From JAJZVS01 sp963708095 (GTDB taxonomy: Bacteria > Pseudomonadota > Alphaproteobacteria > Acetobacterales > Acetobacteraceae): a stretch of 64,000 nucleotides of DNA. This document shows, piece by piece, positions 1-9,523 of the stretch (within the stretch, counting starts at the first letter, position 1; each line of letters begins with the position of its first letter). The stretch covers positions 1,860,001-1,924,000 of the forward strand of contig OY970182.1 of the NCBI GenBank assembly GCA_963708095.1, given 5' to 3'. The notes under the pieces were generated by a model. The model was not told the origin of the DNA. It ran no database searches and was given only the letters and a program-made list of their open reading frames with translations. A program made the position numbers and the translations under genes.

Positions 1-138
1 GTGATCTTCGTGGCCATCATCCTGTTCATGCCGGAAGGGCTGGTGCCGGGTCTCGCGCGCCTGCTGCGTCGCGCGCCGCGGCCCGGAGCGGCGCAGCCGG
101 CGGCGCGCGGCGGCATGTTCGGCAGGCGGCTATCGTGA
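1..138 (+). CDS. Branched-chain amino acid ABC transporter permease, C-terminal fragment
   Basis: Only the last 45 codons are inside the window; the gene starts upstream. The visible tail reads as a hydrophobic stretch (VIFVAIILFMPEGLVPG) followed by a basic, Arg/Ala-rich cytoplasmic end. The 'F.PEGL.PG' pattern is the usual C-terminal end of LivM-type inner-membrane permeases. The stop overlaps the GTG start of the next gene (GTGA), and that gene is a LivG-type ATPase, so the identity rests mainly on context. It would form the transmembrane channel of a high-affinity uptake system for branched-chain amino acids or related small organic acids or amides. Confidence 0.7.
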   Translation: MIFVAIILFMPEGLVPGLARLLRRAPRPGAAQPAARGGMFGRRLS

Positions 139-888
139 GCGCCGCCACGCAGGCGCCACCTGCCGCGCCGGATGCTCGCGACCTGCACCCCGCGCTGGCC
201 GTGCGCGGCCTGCACAAGGTGTTCGGCGGGCTCAAGGTCACGTGCGGCGTTACTCTGACGGTGGCGGCGGGGGAGCGGCGGCTGCTGATCGGGCCCAACG
301 GCGCCGGCAAGACCACCCTGTTCAACCTGATCACCGGCGACCTGCGGCCGACCGAGGGGCGCATCCTGCTGTTCGGGCACGACATCACCGCGCTGCCGAG
401 CCGGCGGCGCGCGCATCTCGGCCTCGCGCGCACCTACCAGATCATCACCTTGTTTCCGAACGAAACCCTGCGCCACAACGTGATGCTGGCGCTGCTAGGG
501 ATCTCGACGCGACGGTGGAATCCACTGCGGCGCTTCGATCGCGATCCGGCCCTGGCGGTGGCGGCGGAGGCGGTGCTGGCGCGCGTGGGCCTGTCGCACC
601 TGGCGGCGCGGGACGTGCGGGAGACGGCCTATGGCGAGCAGCGACGGGTGGAGATCGCGCTGGCGCTCGCGCAACGACCGCGCGTGCTGCTGCTGGACGA
701 GCCCTTCGCCGGCCTGTCGGCGGAAGAACGGCGCGACGTCGCCGCGCTGATCGGCGCCATCCCGCCCGAGGTGACGGTGGTGATGATCGAACACGACATG
801 GACGCCGCCCTCGACCTCGCCGACCGGATCACCCTGCTCGATTTCGGCCGGGTGGTGGTGGAGGGCACGCGCGCCGAGGTGGTGGCCG

Positions 889-1629
<741 letters not shown>

Positions 1630-1665
1630 GGGACGGGGCGCGTCCGCTTCCGCAGCGCCCGTCGC

Positions 1666-2055
1666 TCAAAGCCCGGTCCACAGCGTATGGGCGAGGTACA
1701 TCACCAGCGCGATCCCCAGCACCACCATCAAGCCCGCCAACGCCAGATCCATGCGCGCGCCGTCGGCACGCGGCTCCGCGCTGTCGATCGCCCGCCCTGT
1801 GCGGATGAAACGGATCGCGGCGATCGCCACCATCAGCGTGCCGGCGACGATGAGCACGATCCCGGCGGCGCCGCCGAACCCGCCGCCGGGCACGGCCGCT
1901 GCGCGCCCGCCCCCGGCCAGGGACTGCGCGGCGATCTTCAGGAACAGATTGAACCTCGCCACCAGAAAGCCGAACGCCATCACCGCGATCGCGGTCCGCA
2001 CCCAGGCCAGGAACGTCCGTTCGTTAGCCGCGTGATCGGAATAATTTCGGATCAT
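1666..2055 (-). CDS. DUF202 (YidH-like) small inner-membrane protein
   Basis: A protein of about 129 residues when started at MIRNYSDHAANERTFLAW, which is where family members begin. The N-terminal signature RTFLAWVRTA is diagnostic of the DUF202/YidH family. Three hydrophobic segments are visible: after the signature, a middle one (GIVLIVAGTLMVAIAAI) and a C-terminal one (LAGLMVVLGIALVMYLA), separated by a Gly/Ala-rich loop. The function of the family is not established. It is convergent with livF and divergent from the carboxyltransferase gene. Confidence 0.85.
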   Translation of the reverse strand: MIRNYSDHAANERTFLAWVRTAIAVMAFGFLVARFNLFLKIAAQSLAGGGRAAAVPGGGFGGAAGIVLIVAGTLMVAIAAIRFIRTGRAIDSAEPRADGARMDLALAGLMVVLGIALVMYLAHTLWTGL

Positions 2056-2180
2056 TGCCAGGTTTTCCCAAATCGTCGCCGCGGAAGGGGCTCGATGGCC
2101 CCCTCCCCCCGGCAATTCCAGCCCGCCGCGTTCTGCTCTATAGCCTGATTGCCACGACCGAATGGGAGGAACCGTCGTCC

Positions 2181-3776
2181 ATGCCAGACGACCGGCCGAT
2201 GCCGCCGCACGCCGCCGCGGGCTGGCAGCCCGAGCTCGACGAGCTGCGCGCCCGCGAAGCCCTGGCCCGCGAGCTCGGCGGGCCGGACCGCGTCGCCCGC
2301 CAGCACGCCGGCGGGCGGCTTACGGTGCGCGAGCGGATCGCGCGCCTGCTCGATCCCGACAGTTTCCACGAGGTCGGCGCGATCGCCGGCAAGGCGACCT
2401 ACGGCCCCGATCAGCGCATCGCATCCTTCACCCCGGCCAATTGCGTGTTCGGCCGCGGCACGATCGACGGCCGCCCGGTGGTGGTCGCCGGGGACGATTT
2501 CACCCTGCGCGGCGGCTCGGCGGATGCGTCGATCAAGGGCAAGCCGCGGATGTCGGAGCAGATGGCGACCCGCTTCCGCCTGCCGCTGATCCGGCTCATC
2601 GAGGGCTCCGGCGGCGGCGGTTCGGTGAAGACGATCGAGACCACGGGGCGGGCCAACCTGCCGGGCGGGTTGTCGGACGGGTCCTCGTTCGAACTCTGCG
2701 CGGAGAACATGGCGACCGTGCCGGTGGTCGCGCTCGGGCTCGGGTCGGTCGCCGGCCTCGGCGCGGCGCGGCTCGCCGCCAGCCATTATTCGGTGATGGT
2801 GAAGGAGATGTCGGCGGTGTTCGTCGCCGGGCCGCCGGTGGTCGAACGGCTCGGCGAGCCGCGCACCAAGCAGGAGCTGGGCGGGTGGGAGATCCAGACC
2901 GCGAGCGGCGCGGTGGACGACGCGGTCTCCACGGAAGACGAAGCCTTCGCCGCCGCGCGCCGGTTCCTGTCCTACATGCCAACCTCGGTCCACGCGCTGC
3001 CGCCGCGGGTACGCAGCTGGGACGATCCGGACCGGCGCGACGAGGCGCTGCTCGCCGCGGTGCCGCGCGAGCCCAAGCGCGCCTACCACATGCGCCGGAT
3101 CATCGCGCGCGTGGTGGACGCAGACAGTTTCTTCGAGATGGGCAGCCGGTTCGGCCGCTCGATCATCACCGGATTCGCGCGCCTCGACGGCTGGCCGGTG
3201 GCGCTGCTGGCGGGCGACCCGCTGTATCACGGCGGCGCCTGGACCGCGGACGCCTGCCAGAAGATCATCCGCTTCGTCGACCTCGCCGAGACGTTCCACT
3301 TCCCGCTCGTGCACCTGGTCGATTGCCCGGGGTTCCAGGTAGGGCTGGCGGCGGAACGATCGGCGGTAATCCGCTGGGGCGTGCGCGCGATCGCGGCGAT
3401 CTGCCAGACCTCCGTGCCGTGGTGCAGCGTGATCGTGCGCAACGTGTTCGGCGTCGGCGGGTTGGGTCACCAGCCGGGCGGGCGGCTGGCGCTGCGCTAC
3501 GCCTGGCCGTCGGCGAGCTGGGGCTCCCTGCCGCTGGAAGGGGGCGTGGAGGCGGCGTACCGGGCGGAGATCGATGCGAGCGCGGACCCGGCGGCGAAGC
3601 TGGCCGAGATCGAGTTGCGGCTGGAGGCGCTGCGCTCCCCGTTCCGTTCCGCCGAATTGTTTTGGGTGGAGGAGGTCATCGACCCGCGCGACACCCGCCG
3701 GCTGCTGTGCGGGTTTGCCGAGCTGGCGGCGCCGTTGCGCACGCCGGGCCTGGCCCGATTCGGAATGCGGCCCTGA
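2181..3776 (+). CDS. Acyl-CoA carboxylase carboxyltransferase (beta) subunit
   Basis: 531 residues, the usual size for the carboxyltransferase subunit of propionyl-/methylcrotonyl-/geranyl-CoA carboxylases. The start at MPDDRPMPP is chosen because GGGAGGA lies at 2164-2170; a longer reading frame upstream has no conserved content. The N-half has the LTVRERIARLLDPDSF segment and an oxyanion-hole region EGSGGGGSVKT; the C-half has a second crotonase-like fold (LVDCPGFQVG, GVGGLGHQPGG). It transfers CO2 from carboxybiotin to an acyl-CoA. No biotin carboxylase/biotin carrier alpha subunit is encoded next to it, so the partner and exact acyl substrate are unknown. Several residues differ from canonical PccB, suggesting a divergent subfamily. 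Confidence 0.85.
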   Translation: MPDDRPMPPHAAAGWQPELDELRAREALARELGGPDRVARQHAGGRLTVRERIARLLDPDSFHEVGAIAGKATYGPDQRIASFTPANCVFGRGTIDGRPVVVAGDDFTLRGGSADASIKGKPRMSEQMATRFRLPLIRLIEGSGGGGSVKTIETTGRANLPGGLSDGSSFELCAENMATVPVVALGLGSVAGLGAARLAASHYSVMVKEMSAVFVAGPPVVERLGEPRTKQELGGWEIQTASGAVDDAVSTEDEAFAAARRFLSYMPTSVHALPPRVRSWDDPDRRDEALLAAVPREPKRAYHMRRIIARVVDADSFFEMGSRFGRSIITGFARLDGWPVALLAGDPLYHGGAWTADACQKIIRFVDLAETFHFPLVHLVDCPGFQVGLAAERSAVIRWGVRAIAAICQTSVPWCSVIVRNVFGVGGLGHQPGGRLALRYAWPSASWGSLPLEGGVEAAYRAEIDASADPAAKLAEIELRLEALRSPFRSAELFWVEEVIDPRDTRRLLCGFAELAAPLRTPGLARFGMRP

Positions 3777-3793
3777 GCGTGGGAGCCCGTCCG

Positions 3794-3865
3794 GTCGCGC
3801 CGGGGCGCGCGGGTATTGTCGCGCCGGGGCGCGCGGATATCGTCGCGCCGGCGCGCGCGGGTGCC
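3794..3865. repeat. Three 24-bp tandem units between genes
   Basis: Positions 3794-3817, 3818-3841 and 3842-3865 are three near-identical 24-bp units beginning GTCGCGCCGG and ending GGGTATT, GGATATC and GGGTGCC. They lie 17 bp after the carboxyltransferase stop, in a 334-bp gap before bamA. The unit is a multiple of three, but no supported gene covers it. Confidence 0.8.
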
Positions 3866-3901
3866 GCGCGGGGGAACCGGATGGAGGGCCCCGTGCGTCG
3901 T

Positions 3902-3987
3902 GCCCTCAGCCGCCGTGTTGCGCACGGCGACCTCTCGCGCAGCGCGGGAGAGGTGGCTTGCCGGAGGTTCGCCCGATTCCCCTGCGG
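3902..3987. repeat. Dispersed REP-like repeat, copy A
   Basis: This block (CCGCCGTGTTGCGCACGGCG, then GCGGGAGAGGTG, then CCGGAGGTTCGCCCGATT) reappears as copy B at 62481-62587 and more weakly as copy C at about 12511-12594. It includes short inverted parts (CCTCTCGCGC with GCGCGGGAGAGG). The rest of the 3777-4110 gap holds only this repeat, the 24-bp units and the bamA leader. Confidence 0.6.
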
Positions 3988-4110
3988 TGCCGCGCGGGAC
4001 GACTGGCGCGGCCCGAGCGGCGCCGCTATTGTCCGGCCGCCTTGCCCGACCCGCCGGAGAAACACGCGGCGCGTACCCGGGGGCCTGGCCAACGACCGGA
4101 GGCTTACTGT

Positions 4111-6525
4111 TTGACCCGCTTTCGCGCCGCCCTGCTGGCCCTTGCCTGCTTGTTTCCATGCCTGATCGTCGCCGCCCTGGCGGCGCCGCCCCGCACCGCC
4201 CCCCACACTGTCCCGGGGACTTCTCCCGGGACTTCCCCGGGGGGCGCCCCTGGCACTGCTCCCGGCCCATCTGCCGGCGTGCAGCCGGGCGGGGTCATCC
4301 GTTCGATCCAGGTGGTCGGCAACAAGCGGATCGAGACCGGAACTATCCTCTCCTACATGCTGGTCCGCCCCGGCGATCCGTTCGATCCCTCCCTGCTCGA
4401 CCAGAGCCTGAAGACGCTCTATGCTACCGGCCTGTTCCAGGACGTAAGCCTGACTCGCGCCGGGGACGACCTCGTTGTGCACGTGAGCGAGTACGCGCTT
4501 GTCAACAAGGTAGTGTTCGAGGGCAACCACGCGCTGACGGACGACGAACTCAACAAAGTCGTGCAGCTGCGCCCGCGCGCGGTGTTCACCCGCGCTGCGG
4601 CAGAGGCTGACCGCAAGCGCATCCTGGATGCCTATGCGCAGAAAGGCCATTATGACGCGACGGTCGATCCCGAGATCATCCGCCTGCCGGAGAACCGGGT
4701 GAACGTCGTGTTCGAGATCAACGACGGCCCCTCGACCCTCATCAGCCGCATCACCTTCACCGGCAACCACGCCTACAGCGAGAGCCGCCTGGCGGAGGTG
4801 ATCAACTCGCGCGAGGAGCGCTGGTGGGCATTCCTCTCGACCTCCGACCAGTACAGCCCGCAGCGGCTGGAGCTCGACAAGGAGCTGCTGCGGCAGTTCT
4901 ACTTCAAGCACGGCTATGCCGCGTTCAGCATCGTCTCGGCGACCGCCGAGCTGGCGCCGGACCGCAAGGCGTTCTTCCTGACGTTCGTCGTGCATGAAGG
5001 CCCGCGCTACCGGATCAACAAGGTCACCATCCACTCGACCCTCAAGGGGATCACGCCGGCAGTGCTTGCCGGGGAGCTGCAGTTCGCGCAGGGCGACTGG
5101 TTCGACGCCGATGCGATCCGGCGCAGCAGCGACCGGATGGAGGAGTACGTCCGCAGCCACGGCTTCGCCTTCGTCCAGGTGACGCCGCACTACATGCGCG
5201 ACGAGAAGACCCGGACGATGGCGATCAGCTTCGACGTCGGCCGCGGCCCGCGGGTGTTCATCGAGCGCATCGACATCGTCGGCAACACGCGCACCCAGGA
5301 CGCCGTGATCCGCCGGCAGTTCCATCTGGCCGAGGGCGACGCGTTCAACGCCGGGTCGATCCGGCGCACCGAGCAGCGCCTGAAGGACCTTGACTACTTC
5401 CAGAACGTCGACATCAACGCCGCCCCCGGCTCGGCACCCGACAAGGCGATCGTGACGGCGCGGGTGAGCGAGAAGGCGACCGGCTCGCTCAGCCTGGGCG
5501 GCGGCTTCTCCACCGACGTGGGGCTGCTGGCGCAGGCCGGCATTACCGAGAAGAACATCATCGGCAGCGGGGTCGATGCCGGGATCAACGGCATCCTGGC
5601 GCAGAAGGAGAGCTCGATCGACCTGTCGATCACCGACCCCTATTTTCAGAACCGCAACCTGCTGCTGGGCGGGGACGTGTTCCTGCTGAACTACAACAAC
5701 CTCGGCACGGCACCATACAATGAAAGCCGGGTCGGGTTCTCGACCCGCGCCGGGTACAACTTCACCAACCACCTGCAGCAGGTATGGAACTACCAGCTGG
5801 TCGGCCGGACGGTGAACAACATCGTGCCGGGGTCGAGCCCCTTCATTTTCGACGAGGCGGGCTACACCCTGCTGTCCCAGGTCGGCCAGGTGCTGACGCT
5901 CGACTACCGCGACAGCACGATCGTCCCGACCAGCGGCTACATCGTGTCGCTGGCGACCGACCTTGCAGGCTTCGGCGGCAATGCCAAGTTCCTGCGCACG
6001 CGGCTGGACGGCGCGTACTACATCCCGCTCGAACGGCTGCTCGGCGACCAGTGGGGGATACGGCTGCGCGCGAGCGTGGGGCAGTTGTTCCCGCTCGGCC
6101 ACCAGGAGCAGATCATCGACCGGTTCTTCCTGGGCGGGGACAACCTGCGCGGGTTCCAGACCGGCGGCGCCGGGCCGCACGACACGATCGCGGACGATTC
6201 GCTCGGCGGGCGGTTCATCTGGACCGAATCGAACCAGCTCAACTTCCCGCTGCCGGTCTCGCCCGACCTCGGGCTGTCCGGCCATGTGTTCGCCGACATC
6301 GGCGCCTTGACCGAGGCGAATTTTGAATCGAACAGTTGCCCGACCCAGCCGGGCGGGACGTGCCCGCCGATCAACGCCTCCTCCGCGCCGCGGGTCGGCG
6401 TCGGCTTCGGCATTTCGTGGCGCTCCAGCTTCGGCCTGATCAACATCGATCTCACGCCGTTCGTGATCAAGCAGCCGGGCGACCAGACGCAGCTCTTCCG
6501 CTTTGGATTTGGAACGAGGTTCTAG
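4111..6525 (+). CDS. bamA: Outer membrane protein assembly factor BamA
   Basis: 804 residues; inserts beta-barrel proteins into the outer membrane. The TTG start at 4111 is preceded by ACCGGAGG (4095-4102) and begins a signal peptide (LLALACLFPCLIVAALAAP). A Pro/Gly/Thr-rich spacer follows (repeated PGTS units), then POTRA domains from about residue 53 (IRSIQVVGNKRIETG) to about 450. The barrel starts near VSEKATGSLSLGGGFS. The loop-6 motif appears as NLRGF (residue about 676, canonical VRGF), and the last residue is Phe (GFGTRF), as expected for an outer membrane barrel. The stop overlaps the GTG of ompH by one base (TAGTG). It heads the conserved bamA-ompH-lpxD-fabZ-lpxA cluster. Confidence 0.95.
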   Translation: MTRFRAALLALACLFPCLIVAALAAPPRTAPHTVPGTSPGTSPGGAPGTAPGPSAGVQPGGVIRSIQVVGNKRIETGTILSYMLVRPGDPFDPSLLDQSLKTLYATGLFQDVSLTRAGDDLVVHVSEYALVNKVVFEGNHALTDDELNKVVQLRPRAVFTRAAAEADRKRILDAYAQKGHYDATVDPEIIRLPENRVNVVFEINDGPSTLISRITFTGNHAYSESRLAEVINSREERWWAFLSTSDQYSPQRLELDKELLRQFYFKHGYAAFSIVSATAELAPDRKAFFLTFVVHEGPRYRINKVTIHSTLKGITPAVLAGELQFAQGDWFDADAIRRSSDRMEEYVRSHGFAFVQVTPHYMRDEKTRTMAISFDVGRGPRVFIERIDIVGNTRTQDAVIRRQFHLAEGDAFNAGSIRRTEQRLKDLDYFQNVDINAAPGSAPDKAIVTARVSEKATGSLSLGGGFSTDVGLLAQAGITEKNIIGSGVDAGINGILAQKESSIDLSITDPYFQNRNLLLGGDVFLLNYNNLGTAPYNESRVGFSTRAGYNFTNHLQQVWNYQLVGRTVNNIVPGSSPFIFDEAGYTLLSQVGQVLTLDYRDSTIVPTSGYIVSLATDLAGFGGNAKFLRTRLDGAYYIPLERLLGDQWGIRLRASVGQLFPLGHQEQIIDRFFLGGDNLRGFQTGGAGPHDTIADDSLGGRFIWTESNQLNFPLPVSPDLGLSGHVFADIGALTEANFESNSCPTQPGGTCPPINASSAPRVGVGFGISWRSSFGLINIDLTPFVIKQPGDQTQLFRFGFGTRF

Positions 6526-7310
6526 TGCTCCATACTCGACGTTTCGCCGCGGCCGGTCTCGGCCTCGTACTCTCCGCCGCTCTGCTCGCGCCGGCCTCGG
6601 CGCAGCAGGCCGACAAGCAGTGGTTCATCCCCCACCAGGAGGCGGCGCCGCATCCGGCGCCGCGCCCGGCCGCCGCGCCCGCAGCGGCGCCGGCCGAGGA
6701 AACCCCCGTGCCGGTGGAGCTCCAGCTGCCACCGGCGCCCCCGGTGCCGGCGGTGCCGCGCGGGCTGATGCCGCCGGCGACGGTGGTGGGCGTGCTGTCG
6801 GTGCCCGACGTGCTGCGCGAGTCCACCGCCTATCAGCAGGCGGACAAGGTGCTGGCGGTGCGCCGGCAGAAGCTGAACGAGGATGCGCAGAAGGAACAGG
6901 TGGCGCTGCGTACGCTCGGCCAGCAGCTCGCCACCGACCGGGGGAAGCTGACGCCGGCGCAGATCCGCGCGCGAGAGAAGACGCTGCAGGACCGCATCGC
7001 CACCTCGCGGCGCGAGTTCGCCGAGCGCAACCGCATCATCCAGGAGCAGGGCCAGTTCGCCCTGGCGCAGATCCAGCGCACCTTGCAGGAGGTGGTGCAG
7101 AGGGTCGCGTCCTCGCGCGGCATGAACCTCGTGCTGCAGCGCCAGGCGGTGGCAGTGAACGTGCCGGAGTTCGACCTGACGGAGGAGGTGCTGGAAGTGC
7201 TGAACAAGGCGCTGCCATCGGTCGTCATTCCGCCGGAGGGCGTGGCACCGCTCACCATGCGCGCCTCGACGGCGGCGGCCGCGCCGGCGCACAAGCCGGT
7301 GCACCACTGA
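6525..7310 (+). CDS. OmpH/Skp-family periplasmic chaperone
   Basis: 261 residues from the GTG at 6525, which shares a base with the bamA stop. A signal peptide ends at PASA-QQ. A Pro/Ala-rich spacer (about residues 40-85) precedes the OmpH domain: VGVLSVPDVLRESTAYQQ, then a charged, Gln/Arg/Lys-rich helical region suited to the long coiled-coil tentacles, ending with the typical NLVLQRQAV.VNVPEFDLTEEVL segment. Skp holds unfolded outer membrane proteins in the periplasm for delivery to BamA, which fits its position. It is longer than E. coli Skp (about 160 residues) because of the proline-rich N-terminal insertion and an Ala-rich tail. Confidence 0.9.
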   Translation: MLHTRRFAAAGLGLVLSAALLAPASAQQADKQWFIPHQEAAPHPAPRPAAAPAAAPAEETPVPVELQLPPAPPVPAVPRGLMPPATVVGVLSVPDVLRESTAYQQADKVLAVRRQKLNEDAQKEQVALRTLGQQLATDRGKLTPAQIRAREKTLQDRIATSRREFAERNRIIQEQGQFALAQIQRTLQEVVQRVASSRGMNLVLQRQAVAVNVPEFDLTEEVLEVLNKALPSVVIPPEGVAPLTMRASTAAAAPAHKPVHH

Positions 7311-7318
7311 GCCGGAGC

Positions 7319-8461
7319 ATGGATCGGACGGATATCGCCGGCGATCCGCGCTTTTTCGACCAGGCCGGACCGCACAGCCTGGCCGCCGTCGCCGCCGCCG
7401 CCCAGGGGGAGATAGCCCAGGGGGAGATAGCCCGGGGCGAGATAGCCCGGGGGGACATAGCCCAGGCTGAAGCGGCCGGCGGCGCGGCGGAGGGGCGGCT
7501 GCTGCATGGGGTGGCGCCGCTGCAGACGGCGGGGCCGCAGCACGCGAGCTACCTCGACAACGCGAAATACCGCGCCGCCCTCGCCGCCACCGGCGCCGGG
7601 GCGGTGCTGGTGCGCGCGGACCTCGTGGGCACGGTGCCGTCGGGCGTGGCCGCGATCGTCGTCGCCGACCCGGCCGCCGCCTGGGCGCGGGTCGCGGCGC
7701 TGTTCCATCCGCCGGCCCCCGCCGCCCCGGGGGTGCATCCGAGCGCGGTGGTCGATCCGGCAGCGCGGCTCGACCCCTCGGCCGAAATCGGCCCGCTGGC
7801 GGTGATCGGCCCGGGCGCCGAAATCGGGCCCCGCTGCCGGATCGGGCCGGGCGCGGTAATCGGCGCCGGCGTCGTGTTGGGCGCGGACTGCCGCATCGGC
7901 ACCCACGCGAGCCTCAGCCACGCCCTGCTTGGCGACCGGGTCGTGGTCTATCCGGGCGCGCGGATCGGCCAGGAGGGATTCGGCTTCGTCCCCGGCGAGG
8001 CTGGTTTCATATCGGCGCCACAACTCGGGCGTGTGGTGATCGAGCACGATGTCGAGATCGGCGCCAACAGCACGATCGACCGCGGCACACTGCGCGATAC
8101 CGTGATCGGTGCCGGTTCCCGGCTCGACAATCTCGTGCAGGTCGGCCACAACGTGCGGATCGGCCGGCTGTGCGTGGTGGTGGCGCAGGTCGGCATTTCC
8201 GGTTCCACGATCGTGGAAGACCATGTGATGATAGGCGGCCAGGCCGGCTTGACCGGGCACCTGCGGATCGGCCGCGGCGCACGCATCGCCGCGCAGTCGG
8301 GCGTGATGTCGGACCTCGCCCCGGGGGTAGAGGTCGGCGGCGCCCCGGCGCAGCCTCTGCGCGCCGTGTTCCGCGAGATCGCCGTGCTGCGGCGGCTGGC
8401 GCGGGAGGGCCGTACCCGCCCCGCCCCGGGGAGCCCACCGCCGCGCGGAGAGGTGGAATGA
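7319..8461 (+). CDS. lpxD: UDP-3-O-(acyl)glucosamine N-acyltransferase LpxD
   Basis: 380 residues; the third step of lipid A synthesis, adding the N-linked hydroxyacyl chain from acyl-ACP. The ATG at 7319 follows GCCGGAGC and starts 8 bp after the ompH stop. The N-terminal domain carries the uridine-binding segment (SYLDNAKYRAAL). From about residue 135 there is a long left-handed beta-helix of hexapeptide repeats, with the catalytic histidine in QVGHNVRIG. The C-terminus runs into fabZ with an ATGA overlap. Unusual: residues about 28-47 are a tandem pentapeptide repeat (QGEIA, QGEIA, RGEIA, RGDIA) encoded by 15-bp units at 7401-7460, a region not needed for the fold. Confidence 0.95.
   Translation: MDRTDIAGDPRFFDQAGPHSLAAVAAAAQGEIAQGEIARGEIARGDIAQAEAAGGAAEGRLLHGVAPLQTAGPQHASYLDNAKYRAALAATGAGAVLVRADLVGTVPSGVAAIVVADPAAAWARVAALFHPPAPAAPGVHPSAVVDPAARLDPSAEIGPLAVIGPGAEIGPRCRIGPGAVIGAGVVLGADCRIGTHASLSHALLGDRVVVYPGARIGQEGFGFVPGEAGFISAPQLGRVVIEHDVEIGANSTIDRGTLRDTVIGAGSRLDNLVQVGHNVRIGRLCVVVAQVGISGSTIVEDHVMIGGQAGLTGHLRIGRGARIAAQSGVMSDLAPGVEVGGAPAQPLRAVFREIAVLRRLAREGRTRPAPGSPPPRGEVE
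7401..7460. repeat. 15-bp tandem repeat inside lpxD
   Basis: Four in-frame 15-bp units: CCCAGGGGGAGATAG twice, then CCCGGGGCGAGATAG and CCCGGGGGGACATAG, followed by a partly matching fifth. Because 15 is a multiple of three, copy-number change keeps the frame. The unit resembles, on the opposite strand, the arrays in the large glycosyltransferase and the iron alcohol dehydrogenase. Confidence 0.9.
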
Positions 8462-9066
8462 GCGCCACCGAACACCCCGGCACCGATCTGCGCCCCGGCG
8501 CCGCCCCTCGCCCAGCCGCCCGGCCCGTGAGCGACCCCCGCCCCGCCGCCGACGGACGCCCGGATGCGAACGCCGAGGCAGACCCGCTTGCCGGCCGCTA
8601 TCCCGGCGCCGGGGAGCGGGTGGAGAGCATCGATATCGCGCGGATCATGCAGGCGATCCCGCACCGCTACCCGTTCCTGATGATCGACCGGGTGGTGGAG
8701 CTGGTGCGCGCCCATTCGGCGATCGGGGTGAAGAACGTCTCGGTCAACGAATCTTTCTTCCAGGGCCATTTCCCCAACCATCCGGTGATGCCCGGCGTGC
8801 TCATCATCGAGGCAATGGCGCAGACCGCCGCCGTGCTGGTCGTGGAAACCCTGGGGCCGGAGCAGGCCGGGCGCGTGGTCTATTTCATGTCGGTGGAGGG
8901 CGCCAAGTTCCGCCGTCCGGTGGTGCCGGGCGACCAGCTCCGCATCCACGTCGAAGCGCTGCGCAGCCGGGGCAACGTCTGGAAGTTCCACGGCATCGCC
9001 CGGGTGGATGGCGCGACGGTGGCCGAGGCCACCTACGCCGCCATGATCATGGAACGCGCTGCCTGA
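8458..9066 (+). CDS. fabZ: 3-hydroxyacyl-ACP dehydratase FabZ
   Basis: 202 residues; dehydrates beta-hydroxyacyl-ACP in fatty acid elongation and competes with lipid A synthesis for hydroxyacyl-ACP. The catalytic pair is visible: His in HRYPFLMIDRV and Glu in PGVLIIEAMAQ; VEGAKFRRPVVPGD is also conserved. The start overlaps the lpxD stop (ATGA). It is about 50 residues longer than typical FabZ because of an Ala/Pro/Asp-rich N-terminal extension (residues 1-50) that does not look folded. Translation could instead begin nearer the domain, but the overlap favours this start. Confidence 0.93.
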   Translation: MSATEHPGTDLRPGAAPRPAARPVSDPRPAADGRPDANAEADPLAGRYPGAGERVESIDIARIMQAIPHRYPFLMIDRVVELVRAHSAIGVKNVSVNESFFQGHFPNHPVMPGVLIIEAMAQTAAVLVVETLGPEQAGRVVYFMSVEGAKFRRPVVPGDQLRIHVEALRSRGNVWKFHGIARVDGATVAEATYAAMIMERAA

Positions 9067-9523
9067 GACCCGACCCGACGGCGCGCGCTCCGTACGCAAC
9101 CCTTCCGGGCCCGACTGCGTTTCATACCAGCGGCCCCGGCCGATGACTCGTCCGGCGTCCACCTGGCCGCTGGTATGCCCTTGATTTTGCGCATGGCCGC
9201 CCCGCCAACCCCATGCGCGATACCGGCCGGCCGAAGAGGCCGCCGGTATCAGACCCGCAGACGGTCGCCGGCCGGCACGCCCCCTTCCCGGGGGATGGCC
9301 CGGACCTGCCGCGGTGCCGCAATTTCGCCGAAATTTGCGCCGAAACAATTGGTTACCGGAGTTTCCGGAAATATCCGGCAACAATGAGTGTGTTGGCCGC
9401 CAGGCCGCCCGCCGCTAAGCAGAGGGCAACAGTCGTGCCATCGCGCCTGCGGCGGAACCGCGCCGCCCGCGGGAGGGACGTCTGCTGTGCTTACCCGTTT
9501 CCTCGCCTGAAAGGTCCCCCGGC
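9067..9523. other. 457-bp gap between fabZ and lpxA with two inverted repeats
   Basis: fabZ and lpxA are usually tightly packed, so this gap is unusual. It holds a 13-bp perfect inverted repeat (CATACCAGCGGCC at 9123-9135 and its complement at 9165-9177, 29-nt loop) and a 9-bp inverted repeat (GATACCGGC at 9219-9227, complement at 9242-9250, 14-nt loop). No reading frame here has recognisable content. Around 9335-9385 the sequence becomes AT-richer (ACAATTGGTTACCGG, GAAATATCCGG), so a separate promoter for lpxA is possible. Confidence 0.6.

Noticed and set aside
2052..6285. Long minus-strand frames opposite the carboxyltransferase and bamA genes (472 and 869 residues)
   Set aside because: They are antisense frames kept open by high GC content, with no family motifs, opposite well-recognised genes.
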